From Warburgia ugandensis (Eukaryota > Streptophyta > Magnoliopsida > Canellales > Canellaceae), in NCBI GenBank assembly GCA_035236585.1, contig CP141128.1, positions 37,058,684 through 37,122,683 of the forward strand: 64,000 bases of DNA. The letters are read 5' to 3'. The notes under the pieces were generated by a model that was not told where the DNA came from, did no database searches, and saw only the letters and a program-made list of their open reading frames with translations. How positions within the stretch are numbered: the first letter of the stretch is position 1; every line of letters starts with the position of its first letter. Shown here piece after piece: positions 1 to 11,559 of the stretch. The position numbers were made by a program, and so were the translations under genes.

Positions 1-950
1 GACACTTATGGTCAGTAAAGACATTGAATTTCTCACTGTGTAAATAGTGCCACCATATCTTCAAGGTAAGTACAACTACAGCAAGTTCCAAGTCATGGGT
101 GGGGCACTTTTGCTAATACTTCTTTAACTATCTTGAGGAATATACAATCACCTTACTATTCTACAGCATAACACACTCTATACCCTTACTTGATGTGTCA
201 CTATACACCATATAGCCTCTACTTTGATCTAGTAAGAACAAAACTAGTGCAAAAGTGAGCCTTTTCTTCAATTCTAGGAAGTAGAGGCTATATGGTGTAT
301 AGTGACACATCAATATACAATCACCTTGGGAAACTCTATACTCCCATCACCGTCTTAGTTCTCTCCCACTTAGAGACTACCTCAACCTTCTGAGTATCAA
401 CTGCAACTCTATCCTTGAATATTATGTGACCAAGGAAATGAACCTCATCTAGCCAAAACTAACACTTAGAGAACTTGTCATATAACTAGTGAGCCTATAA
501 TGTGCTCAACACGGCCCTCAATTCTAGTGTTTGCTCTTCTATGCTATTGGAGTAGAAAAGGATATCATCAAATCCAAGAATGTTGTGGGTGTGTTTATCA
601 ACCCAAATAGCATCACCAAGAATCCGTAATGGCCATATCGAGTTTAAAACACAGTCTTAGGAATATCCCCATCCTATGTCCTTAGATAATGGTAACCAGT
701 CCTTAGATCAACCTTAAAGTACCCCTTGGATAACTATAATTGGTTAAAGAGATCATCGATACGAGATAGTGGATACTTATTCTTCATTGTGACCTTGTTC
801 AACAATCTATAATCAACACACAATCACAAGGAGCCATCCTTTTTCTTCAAGACCCCAAGATGAAACACTTGGGCATATGAACCCCTAATCTAGCAACTCC
901 TGTAGTTGAACCTTCATCTCCTTCAATTCAATAGAAGCCATACATTATGG
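1..950 (-). pseudogene. RT/RNase H fragment of gypsy polyprotein, rearranged
   Basis: The minus strand at about 770-850 encodes the RT stretch around KKDGS and the following Cys/Val-Asp motif; about 543-570 encodes the DDILFYS-like polymerase motif; about 640-660 matches the TVF(R) region. About 85 bases between these blocks, which in the 24-29 kb element encode the MPFGL motif, are missing. The RNase H domain is visible at about 139-225 (YMVYSDTSSKG-like, the first catalytic Asp region) and 1-60 ([15 protein letters not shown]). A 35-bp perfect inverted repeat (190-224 and 279-313) and a 16-bp direct repeat (139-154 and 312-327) show that RNase H has been rearranged. Dead copy. Confidence 0.75.
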
Positions 951-1282
951 AGCCTTATAGATGGGAGCTACTCTGGGCAACATCGCACCAATGAACTCCA
1001 TCTCTTCTTTTGGTACAAACTAGGCAACTCTTTAAGAAAAAAATCCTTGAACTCTTACACTACATCAATCTTTTCTGATTGCAGATGTTGACTTCTCCTA
1101 AGTCTCTATATGAGCTAAATAAGCCTTACGTCCACTAAACACTAGGCATGTTCCTCAACAAGGGAGATGATGCTCACACCAGATGTGTCTAATCGACCAT
1201 GGAAAACTAATGATTCCCCATCTAGGGTGTATAAGGTCACTTGCTTCTTCTTGCAATAAATTACTACTCCATGTTCAATGAG

Positions 1283-1650
1283 CTAATCGATGCCTAAGAT
1301 AACATCAAAAAATTTAACACTCAAGGTGATCAAATTGCCCCTAAGTCTCTTGTTTGAGATAGTCAAGGTTACATCCTGCATAAACTCCTGTGTAATGGTT
1401 AACTCACCTACTGGGGTGTTGACCTCTAATAGGAATCCTAATATACTTGAATTAACATCCATACCAGATGTAAAATAACTAGAGATAAATAAAGGAGAAG
1501 ATCTAAGGTCAATCAGTATGCGATCATATCTCTCAAACACAAAGAGTCTATCTATCTTCCATAGCAGCATTGAAGGTGTAGGCCAGAACAATAGTCATAA
1601 TAAAGACTCGTCCTTGACTTTAGGAACCTGGTCCTAGCACAACGGCACAT
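1283..1650 (-). pseudogene. Retropepsin (aspartic protease) fragment of gypsy polyprotein
   Basis: A 102-residue open stretch (1283-1591) ends in FFDVILGID, the conserved C-terminal block of plant gypsy proteases. About 50 residues upstream sits LIDLRSSPLFIS, matching the active-site region DSGxxHSFIS. The catalytic Asp is kept but the Ser-Gly that follows it is gone. The central part (NTPVGELT and so on) fits the protease flap region. Several stops flank it. It lies between the gag zinc knuckle (about 1680-1712) and RT (below 950), as expected. Confidence 0.75.
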
Positions 1651-1659
1651 CCCTCCTAG

Positions 1660-2640
1660 CTTTGGCGAAATCCCTCATGAAATGGCCTAATTGACCACAA
1701 GTAAAGCATCTGTGGCTCAATTCCATCAAGATATTCCTGGATGATGTTGATATCATTTGTGCCATACCCTTTGCACTTCCTCTCTCCTCTTGGACTAGCC
1801 CAAGGCCGATCTAGTCAATCACAAGAAGCTCTTCCTTACTGCCAACCTCTTATTCCCTTTCCACATGGGCATTTGGCTACTAGGCCTGCCCTTATCCTTA
1901 GAAGGTTCTCTCAACTCCCTTTCTAGGATAGATGCTATTCCTCTAGCATAGATACAATGGTAGGGTGGGAGGTTGAGATCTTGCTCTTCAAGTTAAAATT
2001 CACTCCCCAGACAAACTTGAGCTACCTTCAACTCTATGATACAAACTTCTAGTGCAAATTTCCTCAAGCAAAAAAACTTGGCCTCATACTATGCTACTAT
2101 CCTCGTGCCTTGCAGAAGGCTCAAAAACTCCAACTCTTGCCTCTCTTGAGCATGCTGGGGAAAGAACGTGTTTGCGAAGACAACTTTAAAGTCTTCCCAT
2201 GCAATGATATATGTTCCCTAGAAATAGTTCCACTCAACTATTGCCACCAAAGGTGGCCTCATCGACTTGAACAAAAGTGGCCACCACTAGATGTCAATCT
2301 TCATACATAGCCGTTGCTGTGAAGATCCTCCCTATACATAAAGCCAGGTCTCTACCACTTCTAGCCCATCTCTACCAGAGAACTTAGCTGCAATCCTCCT
2401 AAACCTCTCCAACAAATTCACCCCCTTGGGACCCTCATCCTCCAAGTGGATGTCTCCACAAAGCTCTCCCACTCTCCTAAGGACCTATGGTCGTTACCTC
2501 ATCCTCTACAAGAGGAGCTTGACCACCTCATCTGTAGTGTTGCCTTGGACCCTAGTATTACCTCGAGTTCCTATGGTGGTTGACCTATAGGAGGGAGGCA
2601 AAAGATCTGCTCTACATCTCTTGGGAGCCATCCAAAATCA
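1660..2640 (-). pseudogene. gag remnant with damaged CCHC zinc knuckle
   Basis: On the minus strand at about 1680-1712 the sequence encodes RCFTCGQLGHFMRDF, a CX2CX4HX4C nucleic-acid-binding knuckle in which the last Cys has become Phe. The remaining bases up to about 2640 lie where the capsid/nucleocapsid part of gag should be, between this knuckle and the primer-binding site at 2754. I see no long open frame there, and ATG-initiated frames on the plus strand are chance shadows. Role by family: gag forms the virus-like particle that packages element RNA. Confidence 0.6.
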
Positions 2641-2753
2641 ACAAAACCCTAATAAGTTCCTAATTAACTATTCTTAGTAAACTTAGACTCAAATTCCTAA
2701 TTGTTAACACGAATGCTTGTCATTGTAGTCTAGTTGTGAACAGTAAGGCATGA

Positions 2754-2765
2754 GCTATGATACTA
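2754..2765 (-). promoter_or_regulatory. Primer-binding site (initiator Met tRNA), degraded
   Basis: The plus-strand GCTATGATACTA is the reverse complement of the usual plant gypsy PBS TGGTATCAGAGC with two mismatches. It lies five bases from the LTR terminus (TG at 2771), the normal spacing. The same arrangement, with one mismatch and a five-base gap, is seen at 29256-29267. Confidence 0.75.
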
Positions 2766-2770
2766 AAATA

Positions 2771-4586
2771 TGTAAAATCCCATTTTTTTAGAAATTAACA
2801 TTAATAAATTCTTTGTCAAAGCAGCAAAAACTCCCTTTCATTTTGAAGAGTTTTGAAAATATAAAGTGTATAGGTATTTTGTCAATACCACTCTCCAATT
2901 CCAGGTGTTACTTCCTAAAGTCTCCACATATAATTAAAGTAAGCAAAGTGTATAAGTAAGGATTATAATTGCATGCCACAGGATCTACTGGTCACAACAA
3001 TAATTACTATCCTCAACCATGCTAAAATGGTCCATTAACATTTACAATACTCTAGAGCATTAACTTCAAAATATATATATATATATATATATCGGTTCCC
3101 ATAAGGTAGTCTATAAATAACCATGGATCAATCTAAAAAAGAATCCAAGTTTAATTAGTACATACATCCACTAATCAAATGTTTGCTTCCTTTTCTCCTT
3201 GGCACTTAACTACTTAACCTATCTCCTAAAAATGTTGGTGTAGGGAGTGAGCATAATTGCTCACTAAGGAAAAGCCTAATGAAAATAGATTTCCCAAATT
3301 ACATGACACCTAATATTCTTACATACATATAGCCATATACATGTATGCATAAAAAAGTAGAGACAATTATGAGTTTAACGTGGATAATCTAGATGAAATA
3401 TATATGTTCAATATGATCATCGTATGAGTATGTCTACATTTTGATATGTAAAGCAATGCATGCGTTCCATATAGCATTTATAATATTTTAAGTGCAAGTA
3501 GCCACATCACATTCTCACCTTCCATATCCTTGGAAAATCACAAACTTTCATGGTCAATGAGCATGCTTATGCAAATCACCTAAGATGCCCAAATAATCAA
3601 ATAATTTGTAAACCAAAATTCAGTGGATCTATTTATGAATTTGAAGGTAAGATAATCAGCCAACTATGTGCTTAAAACTCAACATCCATCAAGATGAAAT
3701 CGAATTGTGAAAACCAGATTGCATATAGTCCTACCATTGGGACACTTGCATACAACCATACTCATCGAACATCAGCTTACACTCCTACCACTGGGAATGA
3801 GCCTACACTCAAGAACAACTAACATGTCAACACATGTCCATAATCACAACTAGAGATCTATGCTTGTAGGGCACTACAATCACCTCAAGTAACTAACATA
3901 CCACTACATTTGTTGTGGATACCACACTAACCCTTACCAGCCCTCATGGGGTTACTGGCCACGTCTTGGGAGCATCCCCATGAAGCCTACTCCAAATTTA
4001 AGCGCCAACCAAGTTAGTATCTTATATAATTAGAGGGTAGAGGCCATTTTCTCCGCCTAGCATAATGTCTCCAAGACTTATGGGTGCTCAGTAGAGAACT
4101 TTCCCATCATCCATGAGACTTACACTTGCTTGTTCAAGGACTTTCCAAAATTATCTATCAAAATCATAGCATGTGAACAAAGCAACTTTTCAAAACCTTT
4201 TGAGAAACTATTGAAATCTATTTATTTCTAAGGTATGAGAGCATTTAAATCCATAGTGCCAACAATATACAACATGGTTTCCATGAACTTCCCAAAACAT
4301 GCATCTCTTGTTAAAATATTGTGCACTGATGTTTCAAAGGCATGTGTCCCTTATCATTTCAAAATACAAGAGTTTGGTCATTTATGTTTTGTTCCAAGCT
4401 CATGATAAATTTACTTTCCTGTGCAAGACAATGCACTTTCCAAGGTTCCACATGCTTTGGCCCATTTATAGATTCAATATTCAAATGAGATGAGTTTAAT
4501 GATAACCCACATGGACACATATAGCGAGAAAAAACTTGTTGAAGTTAACTATGATGTTTCTTATGGACAATTGTAAGCATACAACC
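2771..4586 (-). repeat. 5' LTR, outer part only, interrupted
   Basis: The LTR terminus on the plus strand is TGTAAAATCCC, adjacent to the PBS. The sequence runs without ORFs to 4586, where a different LTR starts with TGTGACGACCC. The far end of this LTR is not identifiable, because the interrupting copy is truncated and foreign sequence follows it. It contains an (AT)n run at 3070-3092 and a CCCTCATGGGG-type block near 3945 of the kind seen in other LTRs here. Confidence 0.65.
3070..3092. repeat. (AT)n microsatellite
   Basis: About 11-12 AT units inside the LTR. Similar short (TA)n runs occur at 14334-14350, 45701-45719 and 47468-47486. Confidence 0.9.
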
Positions 4587-7500
4587 TGTGACGACCCGGG
4601 TTTTTGAAACATGATTTGTAAAGTATTTTGAAAGGCAGGGCCCTTAAGAGTGTAAAATTTTTTCACAAAGCAAAGCAGCGAAAATTCTTTTCTTTAGAAC
4701 TTGTTTTGAAAACCCAAGTTACCACTTCATACATAACATAAGTACAATTTGTGTACAAAATAAAATTCCATTGAAGGAATATACTTTTATTAAACTCCAG
4801 GATCCATCCAGTGGTTCACAGTACAGCCAAATCTAGTACAATACTTGTCCAAATTACATAATCCAAAACTCAAGATCACCATACAATAAAAGTCTCAACA
4901 AAGAAAAATACATGTCTTCAAGGGTATACCTTGAAGATTATTTTCTTCGAGTCTTCTATAGTCTTCAGCTCCTAACTCTCCTTCCCTGTATCTGAGATAT
5001 TGCAACAATTACAATATCTCAGCAAGCAATGCTTGGTAGGGGATTTAAGAAACATAACATTGATAATGTAATTCCAATACTTCATAATCCCATTATCCTT
5101 AAACATACTCTTTACTTTGTAAGTTATGTATATCTATATACATACATACCCTTCATGGGTAAACCAGTTAAATTTGTGAAAATAGTCAAATATCATTCCC
5201 AACTAAGCTAATCAATTCTCTTCGTTTTGAGAATTTAGTATTACAACTAATCTTATACTGGGAATTTCCCTTCTTGGGAAATATTGGTAATATACAATTA
5301 CTTAGCATTTCATTATGCTATAACATAAGGCATTTCACTATGCCTATTCTTATATGCATCATAGTGCAAAATAATCAGAAAGGTTGCTATGCTGCAGTCT
5401 GATCCGTACTAGCTCGCTCGGATAACTGCCCTACTCACCACTAATACCACGGTGGAAAATATTATGTCACTACCCGTATGGGGGGGCAAGACTTTCACAG
5501 TGGTGGCCTTCCCATAATTGCCACCACCTGACTTTTAGCCTCTCTTAGGGCAAGGTATCATCACATCATCAAATTTCAAGGAGCGGGTGGCCAAACCCTC
5601 ATGACTCCTCTAGCAATAGCATTCCCCTAGGCTTATGCCTATTAAAACAAACTCACAAGCCTCCAAGCTTGTATGTAAAAATAGATTTCATATATATCAG
5701 ACCATATGTTTGTTTACTTAGGGCTGAAATATTTCCTAGTTCCCTATTCACTTATAGTTTAGTCCTTAACCATCTTATATGTGTTTGGTTGGATCATAAG
5801 GTTTTCAAGAGATTTAATACAAGTATTATCATTACTCTTGTCAACATAAGATCATGAGTACAATCATGTATGCATTCATCAAATCCTCCTACCTTTAAGG
5901 ATTGATCTATTTTTCCCAATCTTCCATGATCCTGACTGATGTATGTAATCTGTACATCCATACATATTGTCAATATATAAATTATGAACAATCCTATTGA
6001 TCACTAGATCTGATGTTTAGAATGATCTTTAGATCATTCATATCTAAGTATTTTTCTATCTGTAAGTCTTTGTATGTCCATCTCCTTGATCTTGATCTTT
6101 CATAGATCCATTGATTGACAATCTACACATGTTGATAAAGATCAAGGTCCTAGATCTTCTATCATCTAGCTCTTCTTTGATCTAAGTTCAGTTATTGGAT
6201 CATCCCTATGGAGGATGATCTTGGTTTTCTTCCTTGAATCATCTTTGATCAAGGGTTTGGATTATCTAATCTAATGAACTATAACAAGTATACTAATAAA
6301 CATGCATACTAAGTACAATATAGTGTTCTTATTCTTATTGTTCTTGATCATCCAATATCTAATGGATCTTGTTTGATCATCTTTATCTTACTTACTATTT
6401 TTATTAGGGTTAGGTAATTTACTAACCTTTTATGCTCTTATTATTATTATTCAACCAGTTAATGTGCTGGTTGAAGGTAACTTATTCAAGCCTAAATCTA
6501 GACTGCTCCTCTTATTTCCAATTGGCTAAGGCTTACTAGCTGAATGGGTGAACACAAAGTGGTTAATTCAATCCTCATGTAAGGACTAGGTAATTGAAAA
6601 CTTGTTTCTTTAATACAGAAAGTTTTTACTGAATAGTATGTCCATTTTATCATTTCATCAGAAAATAGAGGTTTCAAACTTTCCATAGCTTCTTTTCAAT
6701 CGCAATTTGAAGTTCAGATGACTCCGGAATTGGATCTGGAAATTCACGGTCCTTCCTAGGGCCTGGATTTGATCTGGGCCCAACGAACGGATGGCCCAGA
6801 TTAGTCGGGCAGAACGCGCTCAGTTCATCGGGCGCGTCCGCTGCGACGAAATTCTGAAGCGCCTGCACAAGGCATCCACGGACGCGTGCGGAACGTGTTT
6901 GGTTCGTCGGGCGCGTCCACTGCGATGAGATGCGGAAGCGCCCACATGGGGCATCCACAGACGCGCGCAGAATGTCGTTCGTTCGATCAGGAGATCGGAC
7001 AGTCCATTTGGACCATCCAATCATTCCCCTCTCAATTGAGGGCCCAAAACATGTCTGATCTTTATTAAAATTCTACCCTAGGGGTTTTGGACCCTTTTGG
7101 ATCGATAGTTGTAGTTAGAATTTTCATCTGAGCACTCTCTCATCCAGAATTAAGGGTTCTGGTGTTTACTTTATTTTTACCTTTTTATTATCAAAATAAA
7201 TTACAGTAAACTAAAAATTACATAAAACAGTATTAAACATCTATAGAAAGTATTTCCACCTACCTGATTGGAGAAAAATCCTTAGTTATATGCCCAATTT
7301 AAAAAAATACCTTGTTGATAAAGATATGGCCTAAGATCCACCTTTCTTGCAAATTTTCGTTGTTTGAACCATTGGATCTTGAAATTTCTTTGGGGGTTTT
7401 GTAGAATAGATATGTTGGGATGTTTTGGACAGTGAAATTGATCAAATTAGATCTGGAATAGAGTGCTTAATTGATTTTAGGTCTCTTATTCCAATCTAAA

Positions 7501-7876
7501 AAGAAAAACAAATTGAAAAGAGAGATGTCTCTTGGAAATTTTGGGTTTTTGGGGAGGGATCTAGGTCTAATTTTTTAGGGAGAGTTAAGAAATTTTTTTA
7601 CGAATTTTATGAGGATTTTATAGGCATTTTAGGTCTTTTCTCATGATTATAATATTTTATTTTTTATTATTAAATGGCATGAAAGTCTTCCATGCTCCAT
7701 TTTTTCTTCCCCATCCCCCATTTTTCTTCCCCAAGACCAGCTGATGTTTGTTGACCCATGACTTCACGTGGGTTGCTGATAAGATTGGTTTTTGGGTCCC
7801 TTGTGGGTTTTATTCCCATGATCTCGGATTTGAGTGTACTTAGTGGCATTGGATTCATATTTCTCAGTACATTCTA
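4587..7876 (-). repeat. Truncated long LTR (same family as solo LTR 35016-40049)
   Basis: It begins TGTGACGACCCGGG, the reverse complement of an LTR 3' end, and aligns in reverse orientation with the 35-40 kb solo LTR. Landmarks matched by eye are the hairpin (4992-5035), the GTTATCCGAGC-type block (about 5410-5425), the AACCAGTTAATG region (about 6460-6600), a GGGACCCA block near 7796, and the final match at about 7838-7876 to 35293-35335. The last roughly 280 bp of the family are missing at 7876, where Athila-type sequence takes over. It is about 1.4 kb shorter than the solo copy, mainly where the latter has 36500-38050. The bases CAACC before 4587 would be the TSD, but the partner is lost. 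Confidence 0.85.
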
Positions 7877-8002
7877 AAGAGTTCATCTTAGTGCATGCAA
7901 GGTCGTCCATCTTAGAACATGGAATTAGTACCATTTAATCTTGAGATTGAACGTACTCATAAACAAGGGATGAGAAATCAAATTCCTAACCCCATGGCAG
8001 AC

Positions 8003-8538
8003 CCACCAACTGTAGTTGAGCACAAAGTGGTTTGACACTTCTATGTGCCACTTCAACTAAATACTCCATCATGCATCACATTTCCATCCACCAATGCAGA
8101 CCATTTTGAGCTTAAACCTAGTGTCATTCAATTACTCCCAACATATTATGGTTGAGAGAGAGAGAGGATCCATGCCTACATATCTAGGAATTCCTTGATA
8201 TTTGTGTTACATTCAAGTACTAAAATGTTACAGATTATTTTGTTAGATAGGGCCAAATCATAGCTGAATTCCACCAACTGTAGTTGAGCACAAAGTGGTT
8301 TGACACTTCTATGTGCCACTTCAACTAAATACTCCATCATGCATCACATTTCCATCCACCAATGCAGACCATTTTGAGCTTAAACCTAGTGTCATTCAGT
8401 TACTCCCAACATATTATGGTTGAGAGAGAGAGAGGATCCATGCCTACATATCAAGGAATTCCTTGATATTTGTGTCACATTCAAGTACTAAAATGTTACA
8501 GATTATTTTGTTAGATAGGGCCAAATCATAGCTGAATT
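8003..8538 (+). repeat. 268-bp perfect-register tandem duplication in Athila gag/leader
   Basis: Copy 1 spans 8003-8270 and copy 2 spans 8271-8538. I see about three substitutions between them (near 8130/8398, 8186/8454 and 8207/8475), roughly 99 percent identity. Each contains a GAGAGAGAGAGAGG run. The related fragment at 17039-17356 has only one copy of the overlapping part, so the duplication is specific to this element and recent compared with its other decay. Confidence 0.92.
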
Positions 8539-8799
8539 CTTTGAAGGTCAGTTCCATTGCCACCTAGGATTAGTTGTCTAAGAAGTTTTTGAAAAAAAAA
8601 ATTCCCTATACATAAAACTAATACCCTTTGAAAGGAGATCATAAACTTCTAGCAAATAGGATATGAACAATATCATGAGTGCTAGGAGAGGTGGAATGAA
8701 CTGTCCCCATCATGGTTTTGAAAAATGGTAGTAAGTTCAGTACTTTTATGAGGCACTTACACCTCAAAATAGATGGATGATAGATGCAGCAAGTGGAGG

Positions 8800-9560
8800 A
8801 GCCCTCATGATTAAAAATGAGATAGAAGCTTGGAATTTTCTTTTTGTGACATTAGCTTAAAATTCTTAACAATGGGACTACTCAAATAGAAGAGATAGAA
8901 ACTCTTAGCCTCAAAAGAGAGGAGGCCTTTGTGTAATAGGAGTGACCACAGATACATCTTATAAGATTGACTCATTGGAGGCATTCATGGACAAGGTTGA
9001 AAGTATATTCTAGACAATGACTGCCAAACTAAATCCCACATGGCTGTCAATGCATCCGTGAAACCTTTGTAGGAGGTTTGTTCCATTTGTTCTAGCCCTG
9101 CACATTTAAACTCAGCTTGTACATCTAATAGAGTGTATGCCAAATATCTTTTAGAGCAAGAAAATGCAATGAATGTATGTGGAAACACTAGTAATAATCC
9201 TTTTTCTGAGACCTATAATATAGGATGGGTTAGGCATCCTAATTTTTCATGGTCTATGAGCAATAGCCTAGAAGGTCCATCTATGATCCCCAATGCACAA
9301 GATTTTCATAGAAATTCAATTCCTTAATAGTCACCTAGTTTTTAGCAACCAAAGGAACCATCATTGGAGGATAATATATAGACTCTCATTAAATAAAAGG
9401 AGGAGACTAAACAAGCCCTACACCACTACTAAAATCAGTGTCGATAGTGAATTAATGTCAATTATCAAGCTATTGCTAAATTAGAGATACAAATGAGCCA
9501 ATTATCTATTGCATTACATAATAGGGGAAAGGGACAGTATCCTAGTGAACCAATTTCAAA
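8800..9560 (+). pseudogene. Athila-type gag C-terminal region
   Basis: The open stretch 9133-9327 encodes a segment with NPFSETYNIGWVRHPNFSW, matching the NPYSNTYNPGWRxHPNFSW block that ends gag in Athila elements. Upstream at about 8975-9020 is a stretch like the coiled-coil LEAFMDKVE region that normally precedes it. Stops and probable frame changes break the reading frame. The expected CCHC knuckle between these blocks is not intact. Confidence 0.7.
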
Positions 9561-9689
9561 CACCAAGGGATAGTTTGAAATAGGGCCTACTTCAAATTCA
9601 TAAAGACTGCATGAGAAAACAAAGTCAATGACTACCCTTAAAAGTGGACTTTAGGTTGATAATAAAGTAGGGAAGATTGAGGAAATTTT

Positions 9690-10595
9690 AAAGGAGAATG
9701 AACTAGCTAAAATAAAGGAGGCACCTTCTGCGCCTAAAGCACCATTCCCTCAGCTTTTAAATAAGGAAACAAAAGGTACTAATTTTCATGAAATAATGGA
9801 TGTGTTTAAGCATGTGGAAATTATTATCCCATTACTCAATGCTCTTAAAGGCATTCCTACTTATGCCAAATTTCTCTAGGAGCTCTACGCACAAAAGCAC
9901 AAGCTTGATGTACAAAATAAAGCAATACTCATCTAGCAGGTGAACTCTTTGATCCAACACCAGACTCCTCCTAGGTTTAGAGATCTAGGTTATCCAACCA
10001 TCTATTGTGTTATTGGAGATAATGCTATTGAACAGACACTATTAGATTTAGGGCCAGTATAAATTTGTTGCCATATCCTGTTTATGAGCAACTTGGGCAC
10101 AATGACCTTAAACTAACTAATACCACTTTATAGTTACCAGACAAATTAGTAAAAATTCCACATGGCATGGTTGAAGATGCCTTAATGCAGGTGAACCGAT
10201 TTTACTTTCCTCTAGATTTTATCATCCCAGATACCCAGCTTGTATTAGACCCCGATAGTCAGATTCCAATAAATCATGGACGTTCATTTTTGGCAACATT
10301 CAATGCCATCATCAACTATAGAGATGGTGTGATGAAATTATCCTTTGGAAATATGAAAGTGAAGCTCAATGTTTTTAATGCCAATTATCACCATATAGAC
10401 CTAAATAATTCCTGTGTAGTTAATTTAATTGAAATTTTAATTCAAGATGTTAATCCAACATCATCTATTATAGACCCACTTAAAGCATGTCTAGTACACT
10501 CTAATTATGATTTTGATCTAGATAAGTCCATATATGAGGAAAAAAATATTTTAGATGCTACACTCAACATGGATACCTCTAAATGGGGACCTTAA
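9690..10595 (+). pseudogene. Athila-type gag-pol linker and protease
   Basis: From about 9690 the frame encodes a linker with FPQLLNKE and a segment ending TYAKFL, as in Athila pol leaders. Near 10040-10055 is LLDLG, where the family has the protease active site (C/LDLGAS). The open stretch 10167-10595 then encodes FYFPLDFIIPD, GRSFLATFNAIINYRDG and MKLSFGN, the hallmark C-terminal protease block of Athila (family form: GRPFLATANALI). Stops separate these parts. Reaction in family: cleavage of the gag-pol polyprotein in particles. Confidence 0.82.
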
Positions 10596-10808
10596 GCTGA
10601 GCCTCTAGCTCTTTCGAATTCTATCCTTGAGCCTTCAATAGAAAAACTGCCAATTTGGTCCTTAAGGCCTTACTGAGAATCTGAAATATTCTTACTTAGG
10701 ACTAGATGAATCCTTGCCTATACTCATAGCCTCTAAATAAAATCAAGCATAGGAAGGGAAGCTCCTTGATGTTCTCAAATAAGATAAAACAACATTAAGT
10801 GGATCATA

Positions 10809-11520
10809 GTGAACGTTAAAAGGATTAGCCATGCAATGTCTATCGATAGAATTCACTTAGAAGGAAATCCTAAAACATCTAAGGAAACACAGAGGAGACT
10901 AAACCCTAATATGAAAGAGGTAGTGAGAGATGACGTGCTAAAACTCTTAGATGTTGGCGTCATTTACCCTATTTCTGACAAAACTTGGGTTAACCTAGTT
11001 CAAGTTGTCCCCAAGAAGTTAGGAGTCACGGTAATCTACAATGGGGATAGTGATTTAGTCCCTTCTCCTTACCAAAAATTAAACTTGGTCACAAGGAAAT
11101 ACCACTTTCCTCTTCCTTTTATTGACCAAATGTTATAAAGGTTAACCAATCATAGATATTATTGATTTCTAGATAAATACTCTGGCTATAACCAAATCCT
11201 TATAGCACCAAAAGATCCAGAGAAGTCTACCTTCACCTGTCCTTTTAGGACCTTTGCATACCATCATATGCCTTTTGGACTTTGTAATGCTTCAACCACT
11301 TTTCATAGGTGTATGTCGAGCATTTTTTTAATATGGTGGAGAGGTTTTTGAAAGTGTTTATGTATGAATTTTTTAGTATTTAGATCTTCATTTGATGAAT
11401 ACTTGCACCACTTAAAACTTGTCCTTGCTAGGTGTTAGGAAAAGAATTTAATGCTAAATTAGTAGAAACGTCATTTCACGGTACAAGATGGCATTATTTA
11501 GGACATGTAATATAACACAA
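10809..11520 (+). pseudogene. Athila-type reverse transcriptase
   Basis: The open part 10809-11138 carries LLDVGVIYPISDKTWV and VQVVPKK, the N-terminal RT block. After a stop the same frame goes on with FLDKYSGYNQI, EKSTFTCPFRTFAYHHMPFGLCNA and FHRCM to about 11310. The polymerase motif, normally FMDD, reads FMYE near 11360, so both metal-binding aspartates of the motif are lost. Later sequence (about 11440-11530) fits the thumb region (GH(I)..GIEVDKAK). This copy could not polymerise DNA. Confidence 0.85.
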
Positions 11521-11559
11521 TGGCATAGAAGTAGACAAAGCCAAAGCAAATTTAATCTC

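Larger units (their letters stand above)
1..4586 (-). mobile_element. Ty3/gypsy chromovirus-like element, 5' half, degenerate
   Basis: Read on the minus strand this holds, from high to low coordinate, a 5' LTR (starting on the plus strand at TG 2771), a primer-binding site complementary to initiator-Met tRNA, gag with a broken zinc knuckle, a retropepsin, reverse transcriptase and the start of RNase H, which runs off the left window edge. Domain order gag-PR-RT-RH is that of Ty3/gypsy. RT and RNase H segments align by eye with the Tekay-type element at 24-29 kb. Many stops, deletions and rearrangements make it non-functional. Its LTR is interrupted at 4587 by an LTR of another family, so that one is younger. 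Assignment to chromoviruses is by similarity only, because the integrase and any chromodomain lie outside the window. Confidence 0.85.
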
